A stretch of 64,000 bases of DNA from positions 1 through 64,000 of the forward strand of contig CACYKY010000011.1 of the NCBI GenBank assembly GCA_902775135.1, in the 5' to 3' direction. Below, piece after piece: positions 29,301-37,805 of the stretch. Source of the DNA: an uncultured Bacteroidota bacterium. GTDB lineage: Bacteria; Bacteroidota; Bacteroidia; Bacteroidales; P3. The translations under genes and the position numbers were made by a program. The notes under the pieces were generated by a model. That model did no database searches. It worked only from the letters and a program-made list of their open reading frames with translations, and was not told the DNA's origin. Positions within the stretch are counted from its first letter, which is position 1. Each line of letters starts with the position of its first letter.

Positions 29301-31037
29301 GCCTGGGGCGTCATAGTGGGTGGAAGCATGATAGAGCGAGGATGTGTCGCCGTTGCCGAAGCTCCACCACGAGGCTTCGCAGTTCTCGCCGGTACCGCTG
29401 GGGGTGATTCCGTCGGCCGAGATAGTGCTGCGGTTGATGAAGTTGACGTCGAACTCGCAGTTCTCCATAGTCACCACGCTGTCGAAGAGTGCCAACGGAT
29501 AGCGCACACCGGCGAAGGCGCTCATGGTGAAATTGCAGGCAGGCTTGTCGATGAAACTCAGGCGACAATGATATATAGTACCTGTGTCCGAGGTGACGTT
29601 GATGGATTGCGTGGTGCTGATGGGGTTCTGTGGCGAGTCGGTGTACCACAGGTAGGAGAAGCCCTCAGGGACAGTAAAGGTATTGCTGGCATTGCTTCCA
29701 CAGCTTTCAGATGCCATGTTTTTTCGGCTGCATTCGAGTGTGAAATAGGCATAGCCATAGTGTCCGCTCTGAGAGCAGTCGTATGTGGTCAGTCGCACCA
29801 TGATGGTCTGCCCGGCATATGGAGAGAGGTCGATACCGACGGTGGTCCAATTCTTCCAAAGTGTGGATTGATGGGAATTCCATCCGAGGTTGGCGTTGGA
29901 AATAAAATCAGCCACACCGCAGGTGGGGTCGATGACTTCCATGTTGCCATTCAGTATTTCAAGGCGGAAGCGAGGTTGCTCATTGGAGCTGTGGTTAGGG
30001 TTCTCGAGCACGGCGGCATATTTCAAGATGAGCAGGTCGGCGAGCATGGTGTCGACATCAATGGCATAGAGCAAGGCCTCGGCCTCGCTGCCGGTGCGCC
30101 AGTTGCCAAGTCGTACCGACGAGGAGCTTCCGGGGGGCACGGTGCTGAGGTTGTTGCCTGTGCGGGGGTCGCGTTCGTTAGGGTTAGTGTGGACAGTGTG
30201 TCGACTATAGGCATCGGAGGGACCATTGTCGATGATGCCGATGGAAGAGTAGGGCGCGGAGAATGAACCGTAGTACCCTTGCACGTAGGGGGCAGTGAGG
30301 TCAGTGGGGTCGATGCATCCGTGGCCGCCCTGGATGGGAGTGGTAATGTGGATGGTGGAAATGCAGCAGGCCACGCCACTGTCGGCTTGCGAGTAGAGGT
30401 TGATGTCGTAATTGGTGCTGCCGGTAAGGCCAGTGATGTCGTAACTGTTGCCGGATACAGCAATGGCTCCGGCACCGTAGTCGAGCATAAGGTTCTCTCC
30501 GCTGCCCTCCCAGGTGAGGGTGCATGAAGTGGCGTTGAGGTTGGAGACGGCAAGGTTGTGTGCTGTTGAGTTGCATTCTGTGGGTGGCGCCGATGTGGCA
30601 GCGTGAAGGGCAAAACCGGTGCGGTTCACGGAACCGTCGGTGGTGAACTGAATCTTCATGGTGCCGCTGGTGGCTACGACATTTATAGTGCCGCTGCCCG
30701 ATTGGCGAAAGATCTGCGTCTCATTGTCGTAAATGGTCAGGAAGTCGTAGTTGTTCTCAATGTTGTAGGTGCCAGTCAAAGTGATGGTGGCACCTACATT
30801 GGTTGTGAGAACAACCCATCCCTGAAAGGAGTTGGTGTAGTTTCCGTCCGGACCACCGTTGTCGTAGATGTCTGCCCCTGATGCACAAAGGTTTGAATAG
30901 AGTGTCTCTCCGTTTTGCATGGTGAGTGTTTGCGCTACAGCCGCACCTCCATACAAAAGTGACGCAGCCAGAATCAAAATGAACCGGAAATAGTGGGGGA
31001 TTTTGTATGTAGGCTGATGTGTATTAGTGGTTTGCAT
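26331..31037 (-). CDS. Giant surface protein with gliding-motility (CHU_C) C-terminal domain
   Basis: A 1568-residue secreted protein. It has an N-terminal signal peptide (hydrophobic stretch ending AAVAQ near 36), a CUB-like domain (about 37-150), an FN3-like module with a CTLTWEGSGENL strand, a jelly-roll region with an SYLWYTDSP Ig-like module, a PKD-like module (WWSFGNGDTSS), and a long tract (about 690-1190) of diverged repeats ending in variants of GCDSLRTLHL. The last ~85 residues (NAFTPN near 1487, then YNRDGLLVF, GWDG and a final strand) are the CHU_C / T9SS type B sorting domain, so it should be exported by T9SS. The binding target is unknown. It has its own promoter; no ligand-specific motif was recognised. 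Confidence 0.92.
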   Translation of the reverse strand: MQTTNTHQPTYKIPHYFRFILILAASLLYGGAAVAQTLTMQNGETLYSNLCASGADIYDNGGPDGNYTNSFQGWVVLTTNVGATITLTGTYNIENNYDFLTIYDNETQIFRQSGSGTINVVATSGTMKIQFTTDGSVNRTGFALHAATSAPPTECNSTAHNLAVSNLNATSCTLTWEGSGENLMLDYGAGAIAVSGNSYDITGLTGSTNYDINLYSQADSGVACCISTIHITTPIQGGHGCIDPTDLTAPYVQGYYGSFSAPYSSIGIIDNGPSDAYSRHTVHTNPNERDPRTGNNLSTVPPGSSSSVRLGNWRTGSEAEALLYAIDVDTMLADLLILKYAAVLENPNHSSNEQPRFRLEILNGNMEVIDPTCGVADFISNANLGWNSHQSTLWKNWTTVGIDLSPYAGQTIMVRLTTYDCSQSGHYGYAYFTLECSRKNMASESCGSNASNTFTVPEGFSYLWYTDSPQNPISTTQSINVTSDTGTIYHCRLSFIDKPACNFTMSAFAGVRYPLALFDSVVTMENCEFDVNFINRSTISADGITPSGTGENCEASWWSFGNGDTSSLYHASTHYDAPGQYEVVLVSSIANGLCTDTLRKTITLMPPGPNPSITGPTERCDNSPVNDTLIVSNALWHSWSSDTLIVSPTSTTTYTLTAQDTSHCPYTLNHTIMVHPTYHLHDTAVICPSELPYTYGPIHIANATDTGSYSYTEYSIYGCDSIGTVFLTVKDTSSADTIAVACDRFVWYGTEYTTSGAVAQRITTNAVGCDSTTTLLLTVNASTSSSVYDTIVENLLPYTFNSAIFSQPTTDTTITIANATGCDSTINYSLFVHWNVDTTLYDTLCHSALPYIWNNASFDTALTASATMTRTTTFFSHTGSDSVVTMRLTVHPLFDHHLTTMICDDTVFSFGDSLFNTSGNHTDSLLSVHGCDSLSSLHLTVYPTFDHHTYDTICSNQSVVFTQHTYDTSGIYTHHLLSQHSCDSITTLHLTVWPAYDHHTYDTICDDSSRFFIDSTYRQTGSFLHHLFTSHTCDSLQTLHLKVYPTYNIHLFDTIYDGDTYTFEHTLYDTTGIYPHLLQAVYGCDSLRTLHLQRNRRTYVDSTLCQNSLPLTWNGSTFSNGNGTRIAHLQTMADSVHLQSLNGIDSLVVMRVVAIDTSATVEQVHACDSTTWLDGITYSASTTLPYLSLTNMWGCDSIHHLDLTVDSTHFFTDQHMICDSMRWLDNMVYYADTMGPRVVLVTRRGCDSIVTLDLAVHYSSYEESLDTFCHGQTYQWHSFSVTGDSAYLNEEHLLVDTLNSAFQCDSVLALRLTKMALPRIDFSYSTDCLHRTYTISATSSVPYTRWSSFPNDSLLDDNEDLLTVTVAPSEATEYSLYADYRETPFCPFSKSIVLSHVEVPKAELQVNPEALKYNTMDYTAYDVSKEYVERTWYVDGIRQNEPSRILYGRGNLETDSIAIALSVYNGQCLDTAFYLLPVLRVAVFAPNAFTPNLDINNRFALVTHGVIDGELFIYNRDGLLVFQTTDFGNMGWDGGNSPQGSYVWRFIYHAIDYPNSLKSEIGTVLLIR

Positions 31038-31063
31038 GAAATTGTCCGCCTTTGTTTCAGCAG

Positions 31064-31071
31064 CAAATATA
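31064..31071 (-). promoter_or_regulatory. Promoter element of the giant CHU_C gene
   Basis: TATATTTG on the minus strand matches TAnnTTTG, 26 nt before the ATG. No TTTG was found at the expected upstream spacing. Confidence 0.45.
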
Positions 31072-31439
31072 CACTTTTTTTTAAAATTACATAATATTTT
31101 GGTTCCAAATTTTTAAATGTTTTGTATTTGCGTGCCAGTTGTATTTGCTTTGCCTGTTTTTCTGCGTTTGAGTGGATTTTGTTCCGTACTTGGAGGTCTT
31201 TTGCGTCGGATGAACTCCATTTTTCTACTCTCTTTTCCCCTTTCCATCCCCTCTTTTTCTCCTACTGAAATCTTACTAGAAAAAGGGCATATAAGGAGAG
31301 GAGTAAGAGAAGAGTAAGAGAGGAGTAAGAGGGGGTGCGTTTTAGGTATTGATTTGCAGTTTGTTGCAAAAGTGGTTGAAATTATCGGAAAACGATAAAT
31401 GTTTTATGAAAAACGATATGGTTTTCGTTTTGGTATAAG
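31072..31439. other. Intergenic stretch without a supported gene
   Basis: AT-rich DNA between the divergently placed CHU_C gene and the pgi terminator. It holds three close copies of GAGTAAGAGA-like sequence (31299-31335) and an open frame of about 66 codons (31117-31317) with no family resemblance. I see no RNA gene. Confidence 0.5.
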
Positions 31440-31476
31440 ATCAAGAAAGGGCATACCGTCCGATGTCGGTATGCCC
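31440..31476 (-). terminator. Terminator of pgi
   Basis: GGGCATACC (31449-31457) pairs perfectly with GGTATGCCC (31468-31476); on the minus strand the stem is followed by TTTCTTGAT. Confidence 0.75.
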
Positions 31477-31505
31477 TGAGTGGAGGTGTTGGTTGTACGT
31501 AAGGA

Positions 31506-32813
31506 TTAGAATCCCGGTTTGCCGAGCAGATGGAACATGTTTTTCTTGTAGGCTTCTACGCCGGGCTGGTTGAAAGGATTGACGCCGAGGGTGTAGCCGC
31601 TGACGCCGCAGGCAAATTCGAAGAAGTAAATCATCTGACCGAGGGTGTACTCGTCGATGCGGTCTACCTCAATCTCAACCACGGGTACACCGCCTGAGAG
31701 GTGTGCCTGGATAGTGCCTTCCATAGCACAGTCGTTGATCTCTGTCAAACTCTTGCCAACCAAATAGTTGATTCCGTCGAGGTTTCGTTCGTCGGAGGGG
31801 ACGCCAACATGGGTCGAAGGCTTGGCTACGTGCACCATTGTTTCCATCATCAGACGCTCGCCGTCTTGGACGTATTGGCCCATTGAGTGGAGGTCGGTGG
31901 TTATACTCAGGCTGTGGGGAAGCAGGCCCTTGTGATCCTTGCCTTCGCTTTCGCCGTAGAGTTGCTTCCACCATTCGGCCAGGTAACGCAGGCAGGGTAG
32001 GCTGCTTACCAACATTTCGACTTTTATTCCGCTGCGGTAGAGAATGTTGCGTACGGCGGCGTACATCATGGCTGGGTTCTCGGCGAGGGTGTTCTTCTCG
32101 ATGCAGAGCTGACGCATGTCGCGAGCACCTTGTAGCAACCGGTCGGTATCAAAGCCGGCTATGGCTATGGGGAGGAGTCCGACAGGCGTCAGCACCGAGA
32201 ATCGTCCGCCGACATTGTCGGGGATGACGTATGTGGGGTAGCCTTCGTTGACGGCTATGTCGTGCAGGGCACCTTTGCGAGCGTCGGTGATGGCAATGAT
32301 GCGCTGTGAGGCTTCGGTCTTGCCGTACTTCTTTTCGAGGTGAGCCTTGACGATGCGGAAGGCTACAGCAGGTTCGGTGGTGGTGCCTGATTTGGAGATA
32401 ACGGCTACGCTGTAATCCTCTTGGTCCAAGAGACTTATAAGTTGTGTATAGTAGTCTTCACCTAGGGTGTGACCGGCATAGACAACATAGGGTTTGTCGC
32501 CCCGAACCATAGCGGCGAATTCCGACTGAAGGGCCTCGATGACCATGCGGGCCCCAAGGTATGAACCGCCTATGCCGATGACCACAAATACCTTGCTTTT
32601 CGCGCTAAGACGGGCCACATCGGTCTTCATGCGGGAGTATTCCGCTTTATCGTAGTTCTCTGGAAGATCGACCCATCCAAGGAAGTCGTTGCCTTCAGCA
32701 TCTCCGTTGAGCAGGTGCTCCTTGGCGTTAACTATCTCTGTTTCGATTTGATTGAGTGTGCCTTGCCCCATTTTCTCTACAATGTGGGCAGTATTAATCC
32801 TGATTTGCTCCAT
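31506..32813 (-). CDS. pgi: Glucose-6-phosphate isomerase
   Basis: PGI (435 aa) interconverts glucose-6-phosphate and fructose-6-phosphate in glycolysis and gluconeogenesis. It is the short form found in Firmicutes and Bacteroidota rather than the ~550-residue proteobacterial form. Visible motifs: VIGIGGSYLGAR (phosphate binding), SKSGTTTEPAVAFR, the GGRFSVLTPVGLLP signature and the C-terminal QPGVEAYKKNMF with the conserved Lys. It is a single-gene unit with its own terminator. Confidence 0.97.
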   Translation of the reverse strand: MEQIRINTAHIVEKMGQGTLNQIETEIVNAKEHLLNGDAEGNDFLGWVDLPENYDKAEYSRMKTDVARLSAKSKVFVVIGIGGSYLGARMVIEALQSEFAAMVRGDKPYVVYAGHTLGEDYYTQLISLLDQEDYSVAVISKSGTTTEPAVAFRIVKAHLEKKYGKTEASQRIIAITDARKGALHDIAVNEGYPTYVIPDNVGGRFSVLTPVGLLPIAIAGFDTDRLLQGARDMRQLCIEKNTLAENPAMMYAAVRNILYRSGIKVEMLVSSLPCLRYLAEWWKQLYGESEGKDHKGLLPHSLSITTDLHSMGQYVQDGERLMMETMVHVAKPSTHVGVPSDERNLDGINYLVGKSLTEINDCAMEGTIQAHLSGGVPVVEIEVDRIDEYTLGQMIYFFEFACGVSGYTLGVNPFNQPGVEAYKKNMFHLLGKPGF

Positions 32814-32959
32814 TTTTTTTGTTTTTTGAGGGGTTAATATTCTAACTTTTAGGGCATAAAATGGTGTTACGAAAAATTTTTTTCAGTTGTAACTTCATTA
32901 TTTTCTTCAAATTAACGAAGAAATAAAAAAAATATTTTCTACGAATGAAAAAATATATG

Positions 32960-32967
32960 TATTTTTG
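32960..32967 (+). promoter_or_regulatory. Promoter element of the OmpA-family gene at 33034
   Basis: TATTTTTG fits TAnnTTTG; the box at the -33 spacing reads TTCT (32937-32940), a weak match. A leader of about 60 nt rich in A follows, common for abundant Bacteroidota surface proteins. Confidence 0.6.
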
Positions 32968-33033
32968 CAAAAAATTAATCGCTAGGAGAGCATTATTTAA
33001 AGAAACAAATAATAATAAAAAAAAACATTTGAT

Positions 33034-34293
33034 ATGCTGAAAAAATTAATCAAGTTTGGCGTTGTGATGTCCTTGATGGTGACTTCTATGAACGCCTTTG
33101 CTCAGAACACCGGCAAGCCCGAGTATCCTCACTACGGCTTCTGGAGCAATTGGTCGATTGGCGCCTCCATCGACCTCAACAATCAGGCCTACATGAACGC
33201 TGGTGGCGACCTCGGCGGCTGGCGTAAGGCTACCAATGCTGGTATGGACATCTTCCTGCAGCAGAAGCTCAACCACGCCTTCGACTGGCGCATCCGCTTC
33301 GGTTTCCCCAGCTTCTGGGCTCCCATGCAGGGTCGCGATGGTTACTACAATGACCGTCACATGACCCTCACCCTCGACATTCTGTGGTCGATCAACAACT
33401 CGCTGATGGGTTACAACCCTGATCGTCGTTTCAACATCTACCTCTATGGTGGTGGTGGTCTCGCCCTGAGTGGCAACAGCAACGATGAGTTGTCTATCGC
33501 CAAAGAAGACTATGGCACTGTCGGTGTCGTCATCAACGGCGGTCTTGGTGCCAGCTATCGCTTCGGCGAGAGCCACAACATCTTCGCTGAGTACGGCTAT
33601 GACATCAATGGCGATGCTCCCAGCCCCAGCCAGTTCTTCTCCAACGCTCTTCACAACACCAACCGTATCTTCCGTCTTGGTTACTTCTACTGCTTCGGTG
33701 TCACCGCTACCGACCAGGCCATTGCTGCCCAGAAGGCTATGCTGACCCAGGAGAACTTTGGTGCCCTGAACAGCCAGGTGAACAACCTCGACAACCAGCT
33801 CCGCAACAGCCGTAACAACGAGAAGAGACTTGAGAATCGCATTGCCGAACTCGAGGATCAGCTCGCCCAGGCTCTTGCTCAGGGCGGTAAGGGTGGCAAC
33901 AGCGCTGCTGCCGACAGCCTCCAGGCCGTTATCGACCAGATCAAGGCCGACCAGCTCACTTTCTACGCTATGCCTTTCTCCGTCCAGTATGACGTCAACG
34001 AGTGGCAGGTCCCCGAAGAGGAAGACCTCAAGGTCAAGGCCGTCGCCCGCGTCCTCAAAGACAACCCCGATGTTAAGGTTCTCGTTGTTGGTTTCGCCGA
34101 CTACACTGGCAGCGACAGCTACAACATGAAGCTCTCTGAGAAGCGTGCCAATGAGGTGAAGCGCCTCCTTGTCAAGAAGTATGGCATTGCTGAGGATCGT
34201 ATCCAGACCGAGTACAAGGGTAAGAGTGTTGCCTTCGGCGACATCCAGTACGCCCTCAACCGTCGCGTCAGCTTCTATCGTGTGATTGAATAG
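33034..34293 (+). CDS. OmpA family outer-membrane protein (barrel, coiled coil, peptidoglycan-binding)
   Basis: A 419-residue outer-membrane protein: signal peptide (cut after AFAQ, ~24), an eight-strand-like barrel region (about 30-235), a short coiled coil (about 250-285, NNLDNQLRNSRNNEKRLENR), and a C-terminal OmpA domain (about 310-419) with VKVLVVGFADYTGSD and the LSEKRANEVKRLL helix that grips peptidoglycan. The usual GHTD sequence reads GFADYTG and the last part (FGDIQYALNRRVSF) replaces the common NRRVE motif, so it is a Bacteroidota variant. It likely tethers the outer membrane to the wall and is abundant. Own promoter and terminator. Confidence 0.92.
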   Translation: MLKKLIKFGVVMSLMVTSMNAFAQNTGKPEYPHYGFWSNWSIGASIDLNNQAYMNAGGDLGGWRKATNAGMDIFLQQKLNHAFDWRIRFGFPSFWAPMQGRDGYYNDRHMTLTLDILWSINNSLMGYNPDRRFNIYLYGGGGLALSGNSNDELSIAKEDYGTVGVVINGGLGASYRFGESHNIFAEYGYDINGDAPSPSQFFSNALHNTNRIFRLGYFYCFGVTATDQAIAAQKAMLTQENFGALNSQVNNLDNQLRNSRNNEKRLENRIAELEDQLAQALAQGGKGGNSAAADSLQAVIDQIKADQLTFYAMPFSVQYDVNEWQVPEEEDLKVKAVARVLKDNPDVKVLVVGFADYTGSDSYNMKLSEKRANEVKRLLVKKYGIAEDRIQTEYKGKSVAFGDIQYALNRRVSFYRVIE

Positions 34294-34314
34294 TTCTCAC
34301 AAACTATACCATAA

Positions 34315-34353
34315 AAGAGCGGGACTTCTTTGAAGCCCCGCTCTTGTTTTTAT
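34315..34353 (+). terminator. Terminator of the OmpA-family gene
   Basis: AAGAGCGGG-A-CTTC, loop TTTG, GAAG-CCCCGCTCTT with one bulge, followed by GTTTTTAT. Confidence 0.85.
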
Positions 34354-34364
34354 CCTGTTTGCAA

Positions 34365-35504
34365 TTACTTTGAAACCACACGGTATTCGACTCGACGATT
34401 TTGTTGCCGTCCTTCCGAGGTGGCGTTGTCCGCTATGGGTTGGCTCTTGCCATAGCCGATGCTGGTAAGACGGCTGCGGTCAATACCTCTTTCTACCAGA
34501 TAGTCTACCACGGCTTTTGCCCGCGCCTCAGACAGTTTCTGATTGTAATCTTTGGTACCTTGGTTATCGGTGTGGCCACGGAGCTCTATCTGCATGCTGG
34601 GATTGCTTTCCAGAAGCTCTTTCAACTTCATTAGTTCATTGTACGACTGTTGTAGGACTTCGCTTTCTCCTGTGGCAAAGAATATGTTTTCCAAGATGAC
34701 TATTTTCCCTACGCGCGCCTCCTCTGTTTTTGGCTTGGAGGTGGTTTCAATGCTGTCGAGGCATATTACCTCGATGTCGTCAATGTAGTAGTAGGCTCCG
34801 GGTAGTGGTGTGTTGGTGCCATTGGTACTAACAACATTTGACCTATTGAATGAATAGAAGTTGCCTATGGTGAGGAATCGCTCCCCACCTTTAGCAATGA
34901 ATTCGCCACTTACTTCAATCCATTCTTTGGTATTGTCAATCACGTTTTCTGCAATGTTTACTACCTGTGGAGTGAAGAAAGTGGCAATGCTTTGTGATCC
35001 GTTGTTGCCTATGGCTTTCGATTCTTTTTCCATCAAGATGCCGCGTGCTGAATCTTCAATCCGTTCGGGAGTCAGAACTGCCCCCAAGGTGGCCACAGCA
35101 TGTGGAGATTTCTCGGCCAGGCTGGTCCAAAAACTGACCCTGTAGCGCTTGCCTTTCCGCAAGGGTGTTTTGAGCTCGGTCTGAAGGTATTCTCGGTATT
35201 GCTCCTGTGAACAGTAGATACCGCAATAGGCTGTACCGCTGTGGGCTTCTTGAAAGCCCATCTTGTTTCTTGGGACGTTGCATTCCCGGCCTCCGCATGC
35301 GTTGAAATAGTCGCTGCTACCGCCGGTCGGCTGCCACCATGCATCGGCTTCGCGCATCACCCCCATGGCATCAATCTTTGTTGGACAATGCCGGTATTCC
35401 TCAAAGGATGAATTGTATACTAGGTTCTCACTAGTTTGTGCTCTGAGAGGGATAATGGTGGCCAAGGCCATGAAGTATGCGAGACTAATCCAGTGCTTTT
35501 TCAT
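34365..35504 (-). CDS. OmpA family protein with N-terminal jelly-roll domain
   Basis: A 379-residue exported protein: signal peptide (MKKHWISLAYFMALATIIPL, cut after RAQ). An N-terminal domain (about 25-245) opens with NLVYNSSFEEYRHCP, a form found in Bacteroidota OmpA proteins and probably a galactose-binding-like sandwich. A C-terminal OmpA domain (about 260-379) carries ELRGHTDNQGTKDYN, LSEARAKAVVDYL and NRRVEYRV, all wall-binding positions intact. It is translationally coupled to the upstream glycosyltransferase by an ATGA overlap. An envelope role at the outer membrane is inferred. Confidence 0.9.
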   Translation of the reverse strand: MKKHWISLAYFMALATIIPLRAQTSENLVYNSSFEEYRHCPTKIDAMGVMREADAWWQPTGGSSDYFNACGGRECNVPRNKMGFQEAHSGTAYCGIYCSQEQYREYLQTELKTPLRKGKRYRVSFWTSLAEKSPHAVATLGAVLTPERIEDSARGILMEKESKAIGNNGSQSIATFFTPQVVNIAENVIDNTKEWIEVSGEFIAKGGERFLTIGNFYSFNRSNVVSTNGTNTPLPGAYYYIDDIEVICLDSIETTSKPKTEEARVGKIVILENIFFATGESEVLQQSYNELMKLKELLESNPSMQIELRGHTDNQGTKDYNQKLSEARAKAVVDYLVERGIDRSRLTSIGYGKSQPIADNATSEGRQQNRRVEYRVVSK

Positions 35505-36628
35505 GGATTGCTATGTGTTTTCATCATGCTCTCCCATAATAGTTCCGTAGTGCGTTCCCAGCTGAAGAGGGCCCTCTGTCGGCGGCCTTTCTCGATGAGA
35601 CTTTGGCGTAGTGCCTCGTCGTCGAGGCTCACAATGGCATTGGCTATGCTTTCTGGGTTAGCTGGGTCGATGTACATAACCGCGTCGCCACCTACCTCAG
35701 GCATCGACGTTGTGTTCGATGCCACAACCGCCGTTTCGGCATACATGGCTTCCAGTATGGGGATGCCAAACCCTTCGAAGTAGGATGGGTAGACGAGCAT
35801 CTGCGCCGCCGATAGCAGGGCCGAAAGGTCTGTTGGGTCCACATGTCCAGGCATGATGACGTCTTCTCGGTGTTGCATGTTGTCGTATGCTTCTGCCAGT
35901 TCGTCCTGCCACCACACCCTACTGCCGACCACTATCAGCTTTAGGTCAGGATGCCCCTGTTGCTTGACCTTGTCGAAGGCTATAAGGAGGTTGGCCAGGT
36001 TTTTCCTTTTTAGTATTGTACTAATAAATATAATATATGGACAGTCGTTGGAGAAGCGATGCCTGATGGCAGCCTTCTCTTTGTCAGAGTGTGGATGGTA
36101 GTTGCTGTGGGCACCGTCGTATACCACATCGATTTTCGACGGGTCGATGCCGTAAGTCTCGGCAATGTCTTTTTTGGAGTAGGACGACACTGTGGCCACC
36201 CGTGTGGCGTTGCGTGCAAAGCGTTGGAAGTAGTACCCCATATAGCGCTGGTGAGAAGGCTTCAAGTTGCCTGTGGCATGTTCGAAGTTGAGATCATGAA
36301 TCACGGTCAACGTGGGTACTTTGGGATGTAGGGGCATCATGCCGTCAGGTGACAGGTATAGATCTATTTTGTATTTTTTCAGTGCCCTTGGTGTCGCCCA
36401 TTCGAAATATAGATACCACAATACAGGATGCCTGGCCTGTGGGCAGAGCACAATTGGGGTGACATTGGCACCATAGATAAATGCTTGGTCGGGTTTTCGG
36501 TCGAAGAAAAAGAAAAAATGGTGCTCTGGATGGTTGATCACCATTCTTCGGGCGGTTTCGGCGGTGAACCATCCGATGCCGTCCATCTTGCCCTTCAGTA
36601 GCAGGCGTGTGTTGATGGCAATACGCAT
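35501..36628 (-). CDS. GT4-family glycosyltransferase
   Basis: A 375-residue GT-B fold glycosyltransferase. The N-terminal half starts MRIAINTRLLLKGKMDGIG; the donor-binding half includes FISTILKRKNLANLL and EGFGIPILEAM, the EX7E motif typical of GT4 enzymes, near residue 275. Sugar and acceptor cannot be told; surface polysaccharide is the likely product. It begins 1 nt inside the purN stop (TAATG) and ends in an ATGA overlap with the OmpA-family gene, so the three genes form a unit. Confidence 0.93.
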   Translation of the reverse strand: MRIAINTRLLLKGKMDGIGWFTAETARRMVINHPEHHFFFFFDRKPDQAFIYGANVTPIVLCPQARHPVLWYLYFEWATPRALKKYKIDLYLSPDGMMPLHPKVPTLTVIHDLNFEHATGNLKPSHQRYMGYYFQRFARNATRVATVSSYSKKDIAETYGIDPSKIDVVYDGAHSNYHPHSDKEKAAIRHRFSNDCPYIIFISTILKRKNLANLLIAFDKVKQQGHPDLKLIVVGSRVWWQDELAEAYDNMQHREDVIMPGHVDPTDLSALLSAAQMLVYPSYFEGFGIPILEAMYAETAVVASNTTSMPEVGGDAVMYIDPANPESIANAIVSLDDEALRQSLIEKGRRQRALFSWERTTELLWESMMKTHSNP

Positions 36629-37200
36629 TATCTTCTGCTCTTGATGGTTTCGTCGATTACGCGTGGGAAGTATTCTTTCTCCAGTAGGTGTATTTTGGCA
36701 GCCAAACTGTCGGGAGTCTCATCAGGGTCGACGGTGCATCGTGCTTGGAATAATGTGGTTCCACGGTCGTAGTGCTGATCGACGATGTGGATGGTGATGC
36801 CGCTCTCTTTCTCGTGGTTGGCCACAACGGCTTCGTGTACATGGTGACCGTACATCCCTTTGCCGCCATAGTTGGGTAACAGGGCAGGGTGGATGTTGAT
36901 GATACGGTCGGGATAAGCCTCGAGCATCGATTGCGGCACTAGCCACAAGAAGCCAGCAAGAATCACCCAGTCGGCTTGTTTTTCACGCAGGTAGTCCAAT
37001 ACGGCCGTGCTTTCGTAGAAGTCTTTACGACCAAAATATCGTGCTTCGACACCCAGGTTCTTTGCCCGTTGGGCGATGTAGGCGTCTTTTACGTTGTAGA
37101 TGATGCAGGCTACCTCCACATCCTTGCGGCCGGCAAAGTATTCGGTAATTTGTTGTGCATTGGTTCCGTTCCCAGAACCCAGTATGGCTAGTCTTGTCAT
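36628..37200 (-). CDS. purN: Phosphoribosylglycinamide formyltransferase
   Basis: PurN (190 aa) transfers a formyl group from 10-formyl-THF to GAR in purine synthesis. Motifs are GSGNGTNAQ (8-16, phosphate binding), NIHPALLPNYGGKGMYG (102-118, catalytic Asn and His104) and SGITIHIVDQHYDRG with Asp141. The ATG at 37200 gives the family N-terminus MTRLAILGSG; the in-frame ATG 11 codons upstream lies next to the promoter element and is less likely. First gene of a three-gene unit with two envelope genes, an odd mixture of functions. Confidence 0.95.
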   Translation of the reverse strand: MTRLAILGSGNGTNAQQITEYFAGRKDVEVACIIYNVKDAYIAQRAKNLGVEARYFGRKDFYESTAVLDYLREKQADWVILAGFLWLVPQSMLEAYPDRIINIHPALLPNYGGKGMYGHHVHEAVVANHEKESGITIHIVDQHYDRGTTLFQARCTVDPDETPDSLAAKIHLLEKEYFPRVIDETIKSRR

Positions 37201-37230
37201 ATCAAAGGGGTGCTTTTCAATTTCAAAATG

Positions 37231-37238
37231 CAAAGATA
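37231..37238 (-). promoter_or_regulatory. Promoter element of the purN unit
   Basis: TATCTTTG on the minus strand matches TAnnTTTG and lies 30 nt before the purN ATG. The upstream box is not clear. Confidence 0.5.
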
Positions 37239-37537
37239 AGAATAAATATTGATACTATGTAAAAAAAATGAGGAATCAGCAAAAAACGTTTTGGGTTGAT
37301 ACAATTTATGGCGTCAGAAAAGTATGCAATTTTGCAAATTTTTATTAAAAATACACACTTTTTGCAAGGAAAAACGTGATAAAAAAGATAAAAAAAATAT
37401 CGTTTTTGATAATGTTATCTCACTTGTTTATAGTGATTTATCTATTCTTGTTGACAAATAAAATGTTAAAAAATGTTTATATGTCAAAAAAAATTTGTTT
37501 CTTTGCACTCAGTTTTATCAATTAAAATTAAAAGAAA
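37239..37537 (+). promoter_or_regulatory. AT-rich leader of the acpP-fabF-rnc unit
   Basis: About 300 nt of very AT-rich DNA between divergent genes. TTTCTTTG at 37498-37505, 32 nt before acpP, is a near match to TAnnTTTG and the best promoter candidate. No hairpin, RNA gene or open frame was recognised. Confidence 0.4.
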
Positions 37538-37774
37538 ATGTCAGAAATTGCAACCAAAGTAACAAGCATTATCACCGACAAACTTGGTGTTGAAGAAAGT
37601 CAGGTCACTCCCGAAGCCAGCTTCACCAACGACCTTGGTGCAGACTCTTTGGACACCGTCGAGCTGATTATGGAGCTCGAAAAGGAATTCGACCTTTCGA
37701 TTCCCGATGAGGAAGCTGAGAAGATTGTCACCGTTGGCGACGCTATCGCTTTCATCGAAAACGCGAAAAAGTAA
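37538..37774 (+). CDS. acpP: Acyl carrier protein
   Basis: ACP (78 aa) carries growing fatty acids on a phosphopantetheine arm. The four-helix acidic fold is evident, and the arm attaches to Ser37 in [13 protein letters not shown]. Full length. It starts the acpP-fabF-rnc cluster conserved across bacteria. The transferase encoded at 20945 may activate it. Confidence 0.98.
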   Translation: MSEIATKVTSIITDKLGVEESQVTPEASFTNDLGADSLDTVELIMELEKEFDLSIPDEEAEKIVTVGDAIAFIENAKK

Positions 37775-37805
37775 CCTTACAAATTAAGTCTGCTCTTTCC
37801 GCTTT

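Noticed and set aside
27621..30527. Plus-strand frames opposite the CHU_C gene
   Set aside because: Low-complexity antisense frames of a real gene with signal peptide and sorting domain.
31117..31317. 66-codon plus-strand frame upstream of pgi
   Set aside because: No family resemblance, no promoter element, and it lies in AT-rich, repeat-bearing spacer DNA.
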